Shown here piece after piece: positions 1-7,671 of a stretch of 64,000 bases of DNA. The stretch spans positions 124,001-188,000 of the forward strand of contig NZ_JAHXPT010000004.1 of NCBI RefSeq assembly GCF_019431045.1, given 5' to 3'. This DNA is from Clostridium weizhouense (lineage in GTDB: Bacteria > Bacillota > Clostridia > Clostridiales > Clostridiaceae). Below the pieces are notes generated by a model. The model was not told the DNA's origin, made no database searches, and was given only the letters and a program-made list of their open reading frames with translations. Each line of letters starts with the position of its first letter. Position 1 is the stretch's first letter. A program made the translations under genes and the position numbers.

Positions 1-354
1 CTTGTTTTTAATACCCTTCATAATTCCAACTGGAATCAATAATCTTATAGCATCAATAAATTTACAAAGATATTTTTCTCTTAAAAATTTAATAAGTTCA
101 ATATCACTATTAGTTAAAATAGGTTTATCATCAGAACAACTTATAATATTTTTAACTTTATATTTTAAATCTACTTCCTCTGTTAAAATTGAAAATACAA
201 AACCATCAACAATCCTATTACCCTTTCCAAATGGCACTTTTACTCTAAATCCAACATTAACTTTATCAAAAAGTTCATCCGGAATTTTATAGGTAAAAGG
301 TCTATCAACTTCGTTTGCATCACTATTTATAATTATTTCAGCATAAATGCCCAT
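1..354 (-). CDS. priA: Primosomal protein N' (PriA), N-terminal 118 residues, cut by the window edge
   Basis: PriA is the DEAH-type helicase that reloads the replisome at stalled forks. Only the N-terminal part is here: the protein starts MGIYAEIIINSDANEVDRPF and reads on through the FTYKIP..LFDKVNVGFRVKVPFGKGNR region typical of the PriA 3'-DNA-end-binding domain. The helicase and zinc-binding domains would lie beyond coordinate 1. The ATG at 354-352 is preceded by an AAAGGGTG ribosome-binding site. It is the last visible gene of the yloC-remA-gmk-rpoZ-coaBC-priA run, which is a standard Firmicute gene order. No frameshift is visible in the 118 codons. Confidence 0.9.
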   Translation of the reverse strand, partial: MGIYAEIIINSDANEVDRPFTYKIPDELFDKVNVGFRVKVPFGKGNRIVDGFVFSILTEEVDLKYKVKNIISCSDDKPILTNSDIELIKFLREKYLCKFIDAIRLLIPVGIMKGIKNK

Positions 355-572
355 TTAAATTCACCCTTTTTCAAGATGCCTTTTTATTTAAGGCACATGA
401 AATAATTAATAGATCTTTAACATATGTTTTATATTCTGTATGAAATAAGAAAGCAATTTTATTTAACAGCGAGCTATTAACTGAATTTGCTAACGCAGTA
501 TTACAAAAAATAAACATACATACTAATCTACTATTTTTTTGAATGTGCCTAATATGAGAAGAAAGCGCAAAT

Positions 573-1754
573 TTAGCGCTTTCCAACAATAATATCAAAT
601 AAATTTCTAGCAACTTCACTTTTACTCATTTTATCTAATTTAATTTCTTTGCCTTCTTTAGATAAAATAACAACTTTATTATCCTCTGAGGCAAAACCAG
701 TATCATTGCTTGTTATATCATTTGCCACAATATAATCTAAATTTTTCTTTAAAAGTTTATTTTGTGCATTTTCCTTTAAGTTTTGACTTTCTGCTGCAAA
801 ACCAACTAAAATTTGCTTAGTTTTTTTATTTCCTAACTCCATTAAAATATCACTATCTCTAATGAAAGTTAAGTCTAAATTTCCTTCAAGTTTTTTTATC
901 TTTTGTGTGCTATATTTTTCTATTTTATAATCAGCTACTGCTGCTGATTTTATTATGATATCGGAATCTCCAAAATATTTATTTACCTCATCTTTCATTT
1001 CATTATTAGTTGAAATTTTAACAAGATTAATATTTTTAGGTACATCTAATGATGTAGGTCCAGATATTAATGTAACTTCAGCACCTCTATTTCTAGCTTC
1101 TTTTGCTATTGCATAGCCCATTTTACCTGTAGATCTATTAGTAATAAATCTTACTGGATCTATTGGTGATATAGTAGGACCTGCTGTAACTAAGACTTTT
1201 TTCCCTATCAAATCTTTATTAACAAACTCTGACATTACTTTGTCAACTATTATTTCTGGACTTTCAAGTTTACCTTTTCCAATATCACCACATGCAAGTC
1301 TTCCAGATGCTGGTTCTATAAATTCATATCCTAATCTCTTAAGTTTTTCTATATTTTCTTGAACTATAGGATTATTGTACATATTTGTATTCATAGCAGG
1401 TGCAAAAATCACTTTTGCTTTAGTAGCCATAATAGTTGTAGATAACATATCATCAGCTATACCATTAGCTACTTTTCCAATTATATTAGCAGTAGCTGGT
1501 GCTACTAAAAATATATCTGCTTTTTCTGCTAAACTTATATGTTGAATTTCCCAAGCTTTTGGTTCAGAAAACATATCGCAGGTTACCATATTTTGGCTAA
1601 GTGATTGAAAAGAAAGCGGTGTAACAAATTCAGTAGCTGATTTTGTCATTATCACTCTAACTTCAATATCTTTTTTTCTAAGTAAACTTACTATCTCAAG
1701 CGCTTTATAAACCGCAATTCCTCCACTTACTCCTAATACAACACATTTTTTCAT
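573..1754 (-). CDS. coaBC: Bifunctional phosphopantothenoylcysteine decarboxylase / phosphopantothenate-cysteine ligase
   Basis: This enzyme carries out two successive steps of coenzyme A synthesis: it joins cysteine to 4'-phosphopantothenate and then decarboxylates the product. The N-terminal flavoprotein half (CoaC, about residues 1-180) shows the HFCD signature: His72 in the EIQHISL segment, the PAMN motif at 119-122 and the cysteine of GRLACGD at 155. The C-terminal half (CoaB, from about 186) begins VLVTAGPT and includes the RFITNRSTGKMG nucleotide-binding stretch. The length of 393 residues is normal for the fused form. It starts 5 bp after rpoZ in the same operon; a gap of about 220 bp, with no convincing gene, separates it from priA. 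Confidence 0.97.
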   Translation of the reverse strand: MKKCVVLGVSGGIAVYKALEIVSLLRKKDIEVRVIMTKSATEFVTPLSFQSLSQNMVTCDMFSEPKAWEIQHISLAEKADIFLVAPATANIIGKVANGIADDMLSTTIMATKAKVIFAPAMNTNMYNNPIVQENIEKLKRLGYEFIEPASGRLACGDIGKGKLESPEIIVDKVMSEFVNKDLIGKKVLVTAGPTISPIDPVRFITNRSTGKMGYAIAKEARNRGAEVTLISGPTSLDVPKNINLVKISTNNEMKDEVNKYFGDSDIIIKSAAVADYKIEKYSTQKIKKLEGNLDLTFIRDSDILMELGNKKTKQILVGFAAESQNLKENAQNKLLKKNLDYIVANDITSNDTGFASEDNKVVILSKEGKEIKLDKMSKSEVARNLFDIIVGKR

Positions 1755-1759
1755 TTTTC

Positions 1760-1975
1760 TTAAATTCCTTCTTCTGAATTTGCATATTTAACTGCATCTT
1801 CATTTACTTCATTTATTGCAATTGTTAAAGGTTTATTGGAATCAACATCAACTAAAGGTTCTGCACCTTCAATTATTTCTCTAGCTCTTTTTGAAGTTAA
1901 AATAACTAAAGAATATCTGTCCTCCACCTTTGTTAATAAATCTACTATTGATGGATTAATCATAGAGTTGTTCAT
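1760..1975 (-). CDS. rpoZ: DNA-directed RNA polymerase omega subunit
   Basis: The omega subunit is a small chaperone-like part of RNA polymerase that clamps the beta-prime subunit. The 71-residue protein has the family core: INPSIVDLL followed by DRYSLVILTSKRAREI. Its start codon lies inside the 3' end of gmk (20-bp overlap) and is preceded by a GGAGGA site, which suggests translational coupling with gmk. The gmk-rpoZ-coaBC-priA order is conserved in Firmicutes. Confidence 0.95.
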   Translation of the reverse strand: MNNSMINPSIVDLLTKVEDRYSLVILTSKRAREIIEGAEPLVDVDSNKPLTIAINEVNEDAVKYANSEEGI

Positions 1976-2594
1976 GTATTAAGTCCTCCTTTGAATCTAA
2001 TATACTGTGTTTTAATCTATCTACTCTACATTTTTCAGCTAATATTATAGCTTCTAATTTTGAAACGGCAACATCAACTTCATCATTTACTACTGCATAA
2101 TTATATTTAGAAACAAAATTTATTTCTTTATATGCAGATTTAAATCTCTTCATAAGAGATTCAGGCGTTTCACTTCCTCTTTTTATAATTCTTTGCTTTA
2201 ACTCTTCCATAGATGGAGGAAGAATAAATACAAATACTCCTTCTTCAGTATTCTCTTTTACTTTTAATGCACCTTGTATGTCTATTTCTAAAATAACATC
2301 TTTTCCACTTTCTAATATCTCTTCAACATTAGACTTAGGTGTTCCATAGTAATTTCCATAAACTTCTGCACTTTCTAAAAAATCATTTTCTTCAATTCTT
2401 TTTAAGAATTCTTCTTTAGATAAAAAATGATAATTAATACCATCTATTTCTCCTTGTCTTGGAGATCGTGTAGTTGCAGAAACAGACAAAGATAAATTAT
2501 TGTTATTTTTAATTAATTCTTTACATATTGTTCCTTTTCCTGCACCTGATGGTCCTGATATAACAATCAATAGTCCTCTCTTTTTTTTATTCAT
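1956..2594 (-). CDS. gmk: Guanylate kinase
   Basis: Guanylate kinase phosphorylates GMP to GDP using ATP and is essential for GTP and dGTP supply; in Firmicutes it is also a target of (p)ppGpp. The P-loop GPSGAGKGT lies at residues 14-22, followed by the GMP-binding SATTRSPRQGEIDGINYHF segment and the EVYGNYYGTP stretch. The length of 212 residues fits the family. Start and stop overlap the neighbours: the ATG shares one base with the remA stop, and the 3' end overlaps rpoZ by 20 bp, so remA, gmk and rpoZ look translationally coupled. Confidence 0.97.
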   Translation of the reverse strand: MNKKKRGLLIVISGPSGAGKGTICKELIKNNNNLSLSVSATTRSPRQGEIDGINYHFLSKEEFLKRIEENDFLESAEVYGNYYGTPKSNVEEILESGKDVILEIDIQGALKVKENTEEGVFVFILPPSMEELKQRIIKRGSETPESLMKRFKSAYKEINFVSKYNYAVVNDEVDVAVSKLEAIILAEKCRVDRLKHSILDSKEDLIHEQLYD

Positions 2595-2863
2595 TATTCA
2601 TCAACCTCATCAACAACGTCTTCTTTAGTAGCTAATCTATGTGCTACAGTTTCTGGTTGAACTGCTGATAAAATCACATGATCACTATCTGTTATTATTA
2701 CAGCTCTTGTTCTTCTTCCATAAGTAGCATCTATTAACATACCTCTATCTCTTGCTTCTTGTATTATTCTTTTAATTGGTGCTGATTCTGGGCTCACAAT
2801 AGCAACTAATCTATTAGCAGAAACTATATTACCAAAACCTATGTTTATTAATTTTATTCCCAT
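2594..2863 (-). CDS. remA: RemA family DNA-binding regulator (DUF370)
   Basis: RemA is a small DNA-binding protein first described in Bacillus subtilis as an activator of extracellular-matrix operons. The 89-residue sequence is typical: the LINIGFGN start, the [19 protein letters not shown] helix region, then [16 protein letters not shown] and [12 protein letters not shown]. The gene sits between yloC and gmk as in most Firmicutes. What it regulates in clostridia cannot be told from this sequence; no matrix genes are nearby. Confidence 0.9.
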   Translation of the reverse strand: MGIKLINIGFGNIVSANRLVAIVSPESAPIKRIIQEARDRGMLIDATYGRRTRAVIITDSDHVILSAVQPETVAHRLATKEDVVDEVDE

Positions 2864-2877
2864 GTTTTTCCTCCTAA

Positions 2878-3759
2878 TTACTCTATATTTTGAACCTGTT
2901 CTCTTATTTTTTCAATTATGTTTTTTATATTTATAACTTTATTAGTCATATTTATATCTGTAGATTTTGATCCTACTGTATTAACTTCTCTATTCATTTC
3001 TTGAATTATGAAATCTAGTTTCCTACCAACTGGTTCCTCTAAATTTAAAGTTTGTCTAACTTGGCTCAAATGACTTCTAAGTCTTACAATTTCTTCGTCA
3101 ACCGCTGCTTTATCAGATAAAATTGCCACTTCTTGTGCTATTCTAGATTCGTCTACATCTACACCTATTAACATTTCCTTTAATCTTTCCTCAAGTTTTT
3201 GTTTATAACTCTTAGGAATATTATCAGCTATATCTTCAATTTCTTGAACATATGCTTCTATTATATTTAATTTTTTTAAAATATCACCTTTTAATTTTTC
3301 TCCTTCTTTTGATCTCATTTCTTCCATTAAATCAAGTGAGTTTTCTATTAAAGGTCTTATTTCATTTAAAATATCATCTAAATTTTCTTCTTTTTCAACT
3401 AAAGTAATAACTTCAGGTAATGATGTTATTTTAGTAGTAGTTATATCGTCAACTAAATTTAATTCTTGTTGTACTCTTTTTAAGCAATCATAATACTTTT
3501 GAGCCAATTCACTATTTAAAGTTGGTTCAGCATTTCCTTTAGAATAGTTTTTATAATTAATAAAAACATCTACTTTTCCTCTATTTAATCTATCATTAAT
3601 TATACTTCTAATTTTCTCTTCTAATGCTAACATAGATTTAGGCATTCTAATATTTATATCCAAATATCTATGATTAACACTCTTCATTTCAACTGAAAAA
3701 CATAATGCTTTACCCTCTTGGCTTTGAGCTCTTCCAAAACTTGTCATACTCATTGTCAT
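2878..3759 (-). CDS. yloC: YicC/YloC family endoribonuclease
   Basis: This YicC_N plus DUF1732 family protein is linked to RNA turnover; the Escherichia coli member has endoribonuclease activity. The protein begins [12 protein letters not shown], close to the family's usual start, includes the [14 protein letters not shown] and RGKVDVFI segments and ends with [13 protein letters not shown] and [18 protein letters not shown] place the start at the ATG at 3759-3757, six bases after an AGGAGGTG site. A GTG nine bases further upstream lies inside that site and is unlikely. It is the first gene of the operon running to priA. About 293 residues, normal length. Confidence 0.88.
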   Translation of the reverse strand: MTMSMTSFGRAQSQEGKALCFSVEMKSVNHRYLDINIRMPKSMLALEEKIRSIINDRLNRGKVDVFINYKNYSKGNAEPTLNSELAQKYYDCLKRVQQELNLVDDITTTKITSLPEVITLVEKEENLDDILNEIRPLIENSLDLMEEMRSKEGEKLKGDILKKLNIIEAYVQEIEDIADNIPKSYKQKLEERLKEMLIGVDVDESRIAQEVAILSDKAAVDEEIVRLRSHLSQVRQTLNLEEPVGRKLDFIIQEMNREVNTVGSKSTDINMTNKVINIKNIIEKIREQVQNIE

Positions 3760-4030
3760 ATATAACACCTCCTCTTAATTTTTTTATTACATAACTAGCA
3801 TATGTAAATTCTATAATTCATAAATAACTATTGCATATTCATGAATAGTTATTTCTAGATTTAATATAAAAATTAAATATCAAGTAATATTTAATGAAAT
3901 TTACTTCTTAATTGAATATAATCTCCACTCAAATCCAAGACTTCTGTTTATATCCTATAAATATAATAATTAATTATATTTTTTCAGTCAATTATTTGTT
4001 CATATTTTGTTCATATTTATTTTATAAATT
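3760..4030 (-). promoter_or_regulatory. Promoter and long leader of the yloC-priA operon
   Basis: On the minus strand there is a well-formed housekeeping promoter: TTGACT (complement of 3986-3991), a 17-bp spacer and TATTAT (complement of 3963-3968). The mRNA would have an untranslated leader of roughly 195 bases. In it, 3822-3832 and 3844-3854 form a perfect 11-bp stem with an 11-nt loop; it has no U-run, so it is not a terminator. Just upstream of the -35, TTTGTTCATATT is repeated almost exactly in tandem (about 3994-4018). No known riboswitch class was recognised. Confidence 0.6.
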
Positions 4031-4073
4031 AAAAAAAGGTACAGAATTTAGCAAAAACTAAGTTCTATACCTT
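4031..4073 (-). terminator. Intrinsic terminator of the guanine permease gene
   Basis: Read on the minus strand, a stem of about 14 pairs (with G-U pairs) joins 4060-4073 to 4038-4051 and is followed directly by a run of seven U residues. It lies 18 bp after the permease stop codon. Confidence 0.85.
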
Positions 4074-4090
4074 GTTTCAATATTATTTCT

Positions 4091-5464
4091 TTATAAGAAA
4101 AATAATTTGAATAAAAATATTATTGCTAAAATTATCATAACTAAAGATACTTTTTTCTTATCCTCTTTACTCTTAGCAAAAAATATATTATATAATACAT
4201 TTATGAATACATATGATAATACACCAAATATTAATCCATCACCGATACTATAAGTAAGTGGCATTAAAGCAATTGTTAAAAATGCTGGAAGCCCCTCTGT
4301 AATTTCATCAAAATCTATATTTTTAGCAGCACCAAGCATCAGATAACCAACATATATTAAAGCTGGTGCTGTTGCACATGATGGAATAGCAATAAATATT
4401 GGTGAAAAAAACATTGCAATTAAGAATAATATCCCTGTTGTAATAGCTGTCCAACCAGTTCTACCACCTGCTGCTACCCCTGTTGAACTTTCTACATAAG
4501 TTGTTACTGTTGATGTTCCAATACATGCACCTACTGTTGTACCAATAGCATCAACTAATAACGCTTTTCCTGCGTTAGGTACATTTCCATCTTCATCAAG
4601 CATTCCTGCTCTTGAACAAACTCCAACTAATGTTCCAACGGTATCAAAAAAATCCACAAATAAAAATGTACATACAATAGTTGCAAATGTCCAAAGATTA
4701 CTTGGGTGAAATGCATATCCTAAATCTATTTTTCCAGCAACTGGTGCAATGCTTTCAAATTTAAATACTCCAGTTGGTAAATATATTCCTAACTCTGATG
4801 CAAGTGTTGGGTTACTTAAAGCATATCCCCATGCTAATAATGTACTTATTAAAATCCCTACTAAGATAGAGCCCTTAACTCCTTTTTTATCTAATATCGC
4901 AATAGTAATCAAACCAATACATGTAATTAAAACAGTTGGAACCGTAAAATCTCCTAATGATAATAAAGTTGCTTCATTTTTTATAACTATTTTACTTCCT
5001 ACTAATCCTATAAAAGCAATAAATAAACCGATACCTGCTGTAACAGCATATTTCATATTTTTAGGAATAGCATTTACAACAGCTTCTCTAATTTTAAATA
5101 AAGACATTAAGATAAATATTATTCCTTCTACAAATACTGCTGTCAAAGCTACTTCCCATGATATCCCTTTCCCTAATACTACTGAATATGCAAAATATGC
5201 ATTTAATCCCATACCAGATGCTAACGCAAAAGGTAAATTTGCAAATATACCCATAAATATTGTCGCAAATGCTGCTGATAAACATGTTGATGTTACAATA
5301 GCACCAGCTTCCATCCCTGTTTCTCCCAATATATTAGGATTTACTGCAATTATATATGCCATAGTTAAAAAAGTTGTAATACCAGCTACTATTTCCTTTT
5401 TAAAATCAACATTTTCATTAGATAGTATACCCAGTACTTTTTCTGACCTTTTTTCTTGTTGCAT
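4091..5464 (-). CDS. pbuG: Guanine/hypoxanthine permease, AzgA (NCS2) family
   Basis: This is a membrane proton-coupled purine base importer of the AzgA branch. The 457-residue protein is almost wholly hydrophobic with about 12-14 membrane segments. Family signatures include ITTFLTMAYIIAVNPNIL near residue 30, LASGMGLNAYFAY near 85, VDFFDTVGTLVGV near 270 and the GTSTVTTYVESSTGVAAGGRTG loop near 320. Substrate is supported by the guanine riboswitch in its leader, which in known cases controls guanine and hypoxanthine uptake or synthesis genes. The ATG follows an AGGAGGAAT site. It appears to be a single-gene transcript, closed by a strong terminator. PbuG and PbuO cannot be told apart by reading alone. 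Confidence 0.9.
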   Translation of the reverse strand: MQQEKRSEKVLGILSNENVDFKKEIVAGITTFLTMAYIIAVNPNILGETGMEAGAIVTSTCLSAAFATIFMGIFANLPFALASGMGLNAYFAYSVVLGKGISWEVALTAVFVEGIIFILMSLFKIREAVVNAIPKNMKYAVTAGIGLFIAFIGLVGSKIVIKNEATLLSLGDFTVPTVLITCIGLITIAILDKKGVKGSILVGILISTLLAWGYALSNPTLASELGIYLPTGVFKFESIAPVAGKIDLGYAFHPSNLWTFATIVCTFLFVDFFDTVGTLVGVCSRAGMLDEDGNVPNAGKALLVDAIGTTVGACIGTSTVTTYVESSTGVAAGGRTGWTAITTGILFLIAMFFSPIFIAIPSCATAPALIYVGYLMLGAAKNIDFDEITEGLPAFLTIALMPLTYSIGDGLIFGVLSYVFINVLYNIFFAKSKEDKKKVSLVMIILAIIFLFKLFFL

Positions 5465-5490
5465 TTTTATTCCTCCTAATTCATTTAACT

Positions 5491-5634
5491 AAAAAAGTCG
5501 CTAGGATCTCCTCTAATAGATAACCCATAGCGACTAAATTTAATAAAAATTAATACATCTATACCCATAGTCAGATTATTTACGGCATCTGGTAGATACT
5601 TGTGAACCATATTATCACAATTATATGAGCTATC
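5491..5634 (-). promoter_or_regulatory. Guanine riboswitch (purine class) with terminator expression platform
   Basis: On the minus strand the aptamer (about 5563-5632) has all purine-riboswitch core parts in order: TATAATTGTGATAATATGG, GTATCTACC, CCGTAAAT and GACTATGGG. P1 pairs CTCATA with TATGGG. The specificity base in GACTAT is C, as in guanine-sensing members; adenine-sensing ones have U. Downstream, 5497-5535 forms a long hairpin with outer arms AGTCGCTA and TAGCGACT, followed by six U residues (5491-5496). Guanine binding is therefore expected to stabilise P1, allow the terminator and switch the permease off. Confidence 0.95.
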
Positions 5635-5722
5635 TCATCACGAATATTATTATATATTCAAATACGAACATTGTCAATTAATTTCTATTTATTATATGTA
5701 ATTTTTGCAATTTTTACGAATG

Positions 5723-6745
5723 TTATACTGTTATATGAAGTGTTTTATTCAGTTTTTTCACTTCATAAACACCACATTCAAACATTTGTCTTATTTCTTT
5801 CATGTTAAATCCATAATTTATCGCTATTAATAATTTTATTCTAGCTTTTTGACCAGTTAATACATCTCCAAATATAGCACCATATTCTCTTATATTTTTT
5901 CCTCCACCTTCATATCCATAAGATTCAAATACCCTTCCTTCAAAGCATCTAGATACAATTACTACTGGAATATTTTTTTCTATTGCTCTTTTAATTCCTA
6001 ATGCCATTAAAGGGGTTACATTACCTCTTCCCAATGCCTCTATGACTATACCTGAATACCCATTATTTATTGCAAAATCTATAAAATCAGAATTCATCCC
6101 TGCAACACATTTAATTAATGCAACCTCTTTTTTAACATTATTAATTTTAATATGTATAGATTCTGGACTATTTCTATAAAAAATAACTTTATTATTATCT
6201 ACAATTCCTATTGGACCAAAATTAGGTGTACTAAAAGCATTTAAAGCCATAGAATTTTCTTTTGTAACTTCTTTTGCACTATGCAATTCTCCATTAAAAC
6301 AAACTAATACTCCTCTATTTTGTGCTGCTTCTGAAATAGCAGTACATATAGATGTTGCTAAGTTAAAAGGTCCATCATATCCTAGTTCATCACTACTTCT
6401 CATTGCTCCTGTAACCACAACTGGTTTATTAGTCTTTAAAGTTAAATCTAAAAAATAAGCTGTTTCTTCTAATGTGTCAGTTCCATGTGTTAAAACAACT
6501 CCATTTATATCCTCTCTATCTAATAACCCCTGTACTAAATTTGATAATTTTAGCATTAATTCTGGTGTCATATGAGGAGATGGCAAATTAGAAAAAGTAT
6601 AATTTTCTATTTGAGCATATTCAGGAATTCCTGTAACCATTGCCATTATATCTTCTCCACTCAAACTTGGAACTGCTGCTTTTATCTTTTCATCTACTTT
6701 CATTGAAATAGTTCCACCATTAAATACTACCGCTACTTTCTTCAT
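5723..6745 (-). CDS. ansA: L-asparaginase, type I-like
   Basis: Asparaginase hydrolyses asparagine to aspartate and ammonia. Both catalytic triads are visible: Thr12 in the NGGTISM motif at residues 9-15, Thr89-Asp90 in HGTDTLEETAYFLD, and Lys162 in the KEVTKEN segment. The AMRSSDELGYDGPFNL substrate-region motif follows at about 114. No signal peptide is present, so it should be cytoplasmic. Length 340 residues, normal. The start has a GGAGGAAT site. The gene stands alone between the guanine riboswitch and a long leader containing a structured RNA and terminator, which could control it. Confidence 0.93.
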   Translation of the reverse strand: MKKVAVVFNGGTISMKVDEKIKAAVPSLSGEDIMAMVTGIPEYAQIENYTFSNLPSPHMTPELMLKLSNLVQGLLDREDINGVVLTHGTDTLEETAYFLDLTLKTNKPVVVTGAMRSSDELGYDGPFNLATSICTAISEAAQNRGVLVCFNGELHSAKEVTKENSMALNAFSTPNFGPIGIVDNNKVIFYRNSPESIHIKINNVKKEVALIKCVAGMNSDFIDFAINNGYSGIVIEALGRGNVTPLMALGIKRAIEKNIPVVIVSRCFEGRVFESYGYEGGGKNIREYGAIFGDVLTGQKARIKLLIAINYGFNMKEIRQMFECGVYEVKKLNKTLHITV

Positions 6746-6928
6746 TATTATTCCTCCAAATTTAATTTATATTCCAATATTTTTAAGAGATATACTCTAA
6801 CCAAATTAATACATTTATAATCTTTTATCTAACTTTTATAAAAAAGCACTACAGCTTATTTACTTTTCTAATCATTATTTAATATAAATTATACATATAT
6901 TTATCTTTTTATAATTAGTCTAAAGCAT

Positions 6929-6955
6929 AAAAATACTCTTGGGAATCCAAGAGTA
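6929..6955 (-). terminator. Intrinsic terminator upstream of ansA
   Basis: TACTCTTGG and CCAAGAGTA (6934-6942 and 6947-6955) form a perfect 9-bp stem with a GAAT-type tetraloop; on the minus strand it is followed by five U residues. It sits about 180 bp before the ansA start and directly after the structured RNA at 6956-7048, so it ends the transcript coming from 7070-7489 or acts as an attenuator for ansA. Confidence 0.8.
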
Positions 6956-7048
6956 CAAAAATTATTTTTGGCAGGTCGGCGTATCCTGCATCTCTGTTTA
7001 CTAAATAATATAGCGTATGAGGAGCCTTTTCTCACCTCAAAAATTAAT
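6956..7048 (-). ncRNA. Structured RNA of unknown class between a BECR-like gene and ansA
   Basis: This part of the gap at 6746-7069 is much richer in G+C than the rest. Minus-strand reading gives a hairpin TGAGG...CCTCA (loop with GTGAGAAAAGGC), the string ATACGC, an AT-rich joint, a second hairpin GCAGG...CCTGC whose loop again has ATACGCCG, then an AU tract leading into the terminator at 6929-6955. The sub-motifs GGTGAG, GGCTCCT and ATACGC resemble the 5' part of Mg2+ M-box riboswitches, but the required downstream parts are absent. It could be a cis-acting leader of ansA, a 3'-UTR-derived small RNA, or part of the upstream gene's 3' end. The remaining AT-rich stretch 6746-6928 shows nothing recognisable. 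Confidence 0.45.
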
Positions 7049-7069
7049 TTTATTTAAAAACATAATACT

Positions 7070-7489
7070 TTATTCTAATACATCATTACAGCTTATTAAA
7101 CGTCCACTATTTAATCTAGCATTTATTTTTGATTGTGTGATAGGATACATAGTTGCCACGTATATATAGTGTTCTTCTTCATCAACTTCTAAACCCAAAA
7201 GAAGACTATTGTCAACTTTCTTTATTAATTCTAAAGATCCATTTTCTCCTCTTAATTTATCTAAACCAATATAATCAGGATCATTAATTATTTCTTCCAT
7301 AGTTTCTATTATATTGTGTTTAACCTTTTTTGTGAGTTGTTTTCCATGTTTTTTTATTATATGATTTATAACTCCTGGAGAGGCATAAACAGTGGATGGA
7401 AATTCAAATTCTACAAGTCTAGTTATTGAGAGTTTTAATTTCCCGACTTTTTTGTAGGCTTTATATACTCTTCTCATGCTATCCCTCAT
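7070..7489 (-). CDS. Small protein resembling PBECR (phage barnase/EndoU/colicin/RelE-like) nuclease domains
   Basis: The 139-residue protein has no signal peptide or membrane segment. Its middle, HIIKKHGKQL then IIETMEEIINDPDYIG, then LELIKKVDNSLLLGLEVD and YIYVATMYPITQSKI, fits the pattern of PBECR domains (a helix with H..KKH, the IIxxPDYI turn, and beta strands ending in an xTMYP segment). In the known families such domains are RNA-cleaving or nucleic-acid-binding. The assignment rests on pattern memory and is moderate. It starts with ATG five bases after AAAGGATATAA; a second ATG four codons on has its own GAGGG site. It stands alone, with spoIVA upstream and a structured RNA downstream. 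Confidence 0.5.
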   Translation of the reverse strand: MRDSMRRVYKAYKKVGKLKLSITRLVEFEFPSTVYASPGVINHIIKKHGKQLTKKVKHNIIETMEEIINDPDYIGLDKLRGENGSLELIKKVDNSLLLGLEVDEEEHYIYVATMYPITQSKINARLNSGRLISCNDVLE

Positions 7490-7616
7490 TTATATCCTTT
7501 CTTTTATTATATAATATTAAAACACTATTTGCTATGTATTCACTGAAAATATTTATTGTTTAATTTATGTATGTATTTATCTTTAAATTTTAATTTAAGA
7601 AATATTATTTTAAATT

Positions 7617-7650
7617 AAAATGGGGTTTAAAAGCATACTTCTAAACCCCA
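7617..7650 (-). terminator. Intrinsic terminator of spoIVA
   Basis: TGGGGTTTA (7621-7629) and TAAACCCCA (7642-7650) form a perfect 9-bp stem. On the minus strand it is followed by TTTTAATTTAAAA. It lies 22 bp after the spoIVA stop codon. Confidence 0.75.
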
Positions 7651-7671
7651 TTAATTACTATATACTTTTTA

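Noticed and set aside
371..619. Open frame of 82 codons on the minus strand between coaBC and priA
   Set aside because: It overlaps coaBC out of frame, has no ribosome-binding site and no recognisable pattern; treated as chance.
4749..5492. Long open frame (247 codons) on the plus strand opposite the purine permease
   Set aside because: It is the complement of a real membrane-protein gene with riboswitch and terminator; composition is that of an antisense shadow, with no ribosome-binding site.
6956..7048. M-box (Mg2+) riboswitch
   Set aside because: GGTGAG, GGCTCCT and ATACGC are shared, but the length is about 90 nt instead of about 160 and the GTGCTAAA and GACGCCAAUGGG core parts are absent; ansA is not a Mg2+ transporter.
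7070..7489. Remnant prophage at the BECR-like gene
   Set aside because: No integrase, capsid, lysis or attachment-site sequences nearby; both flanks are core genes in the usual order.
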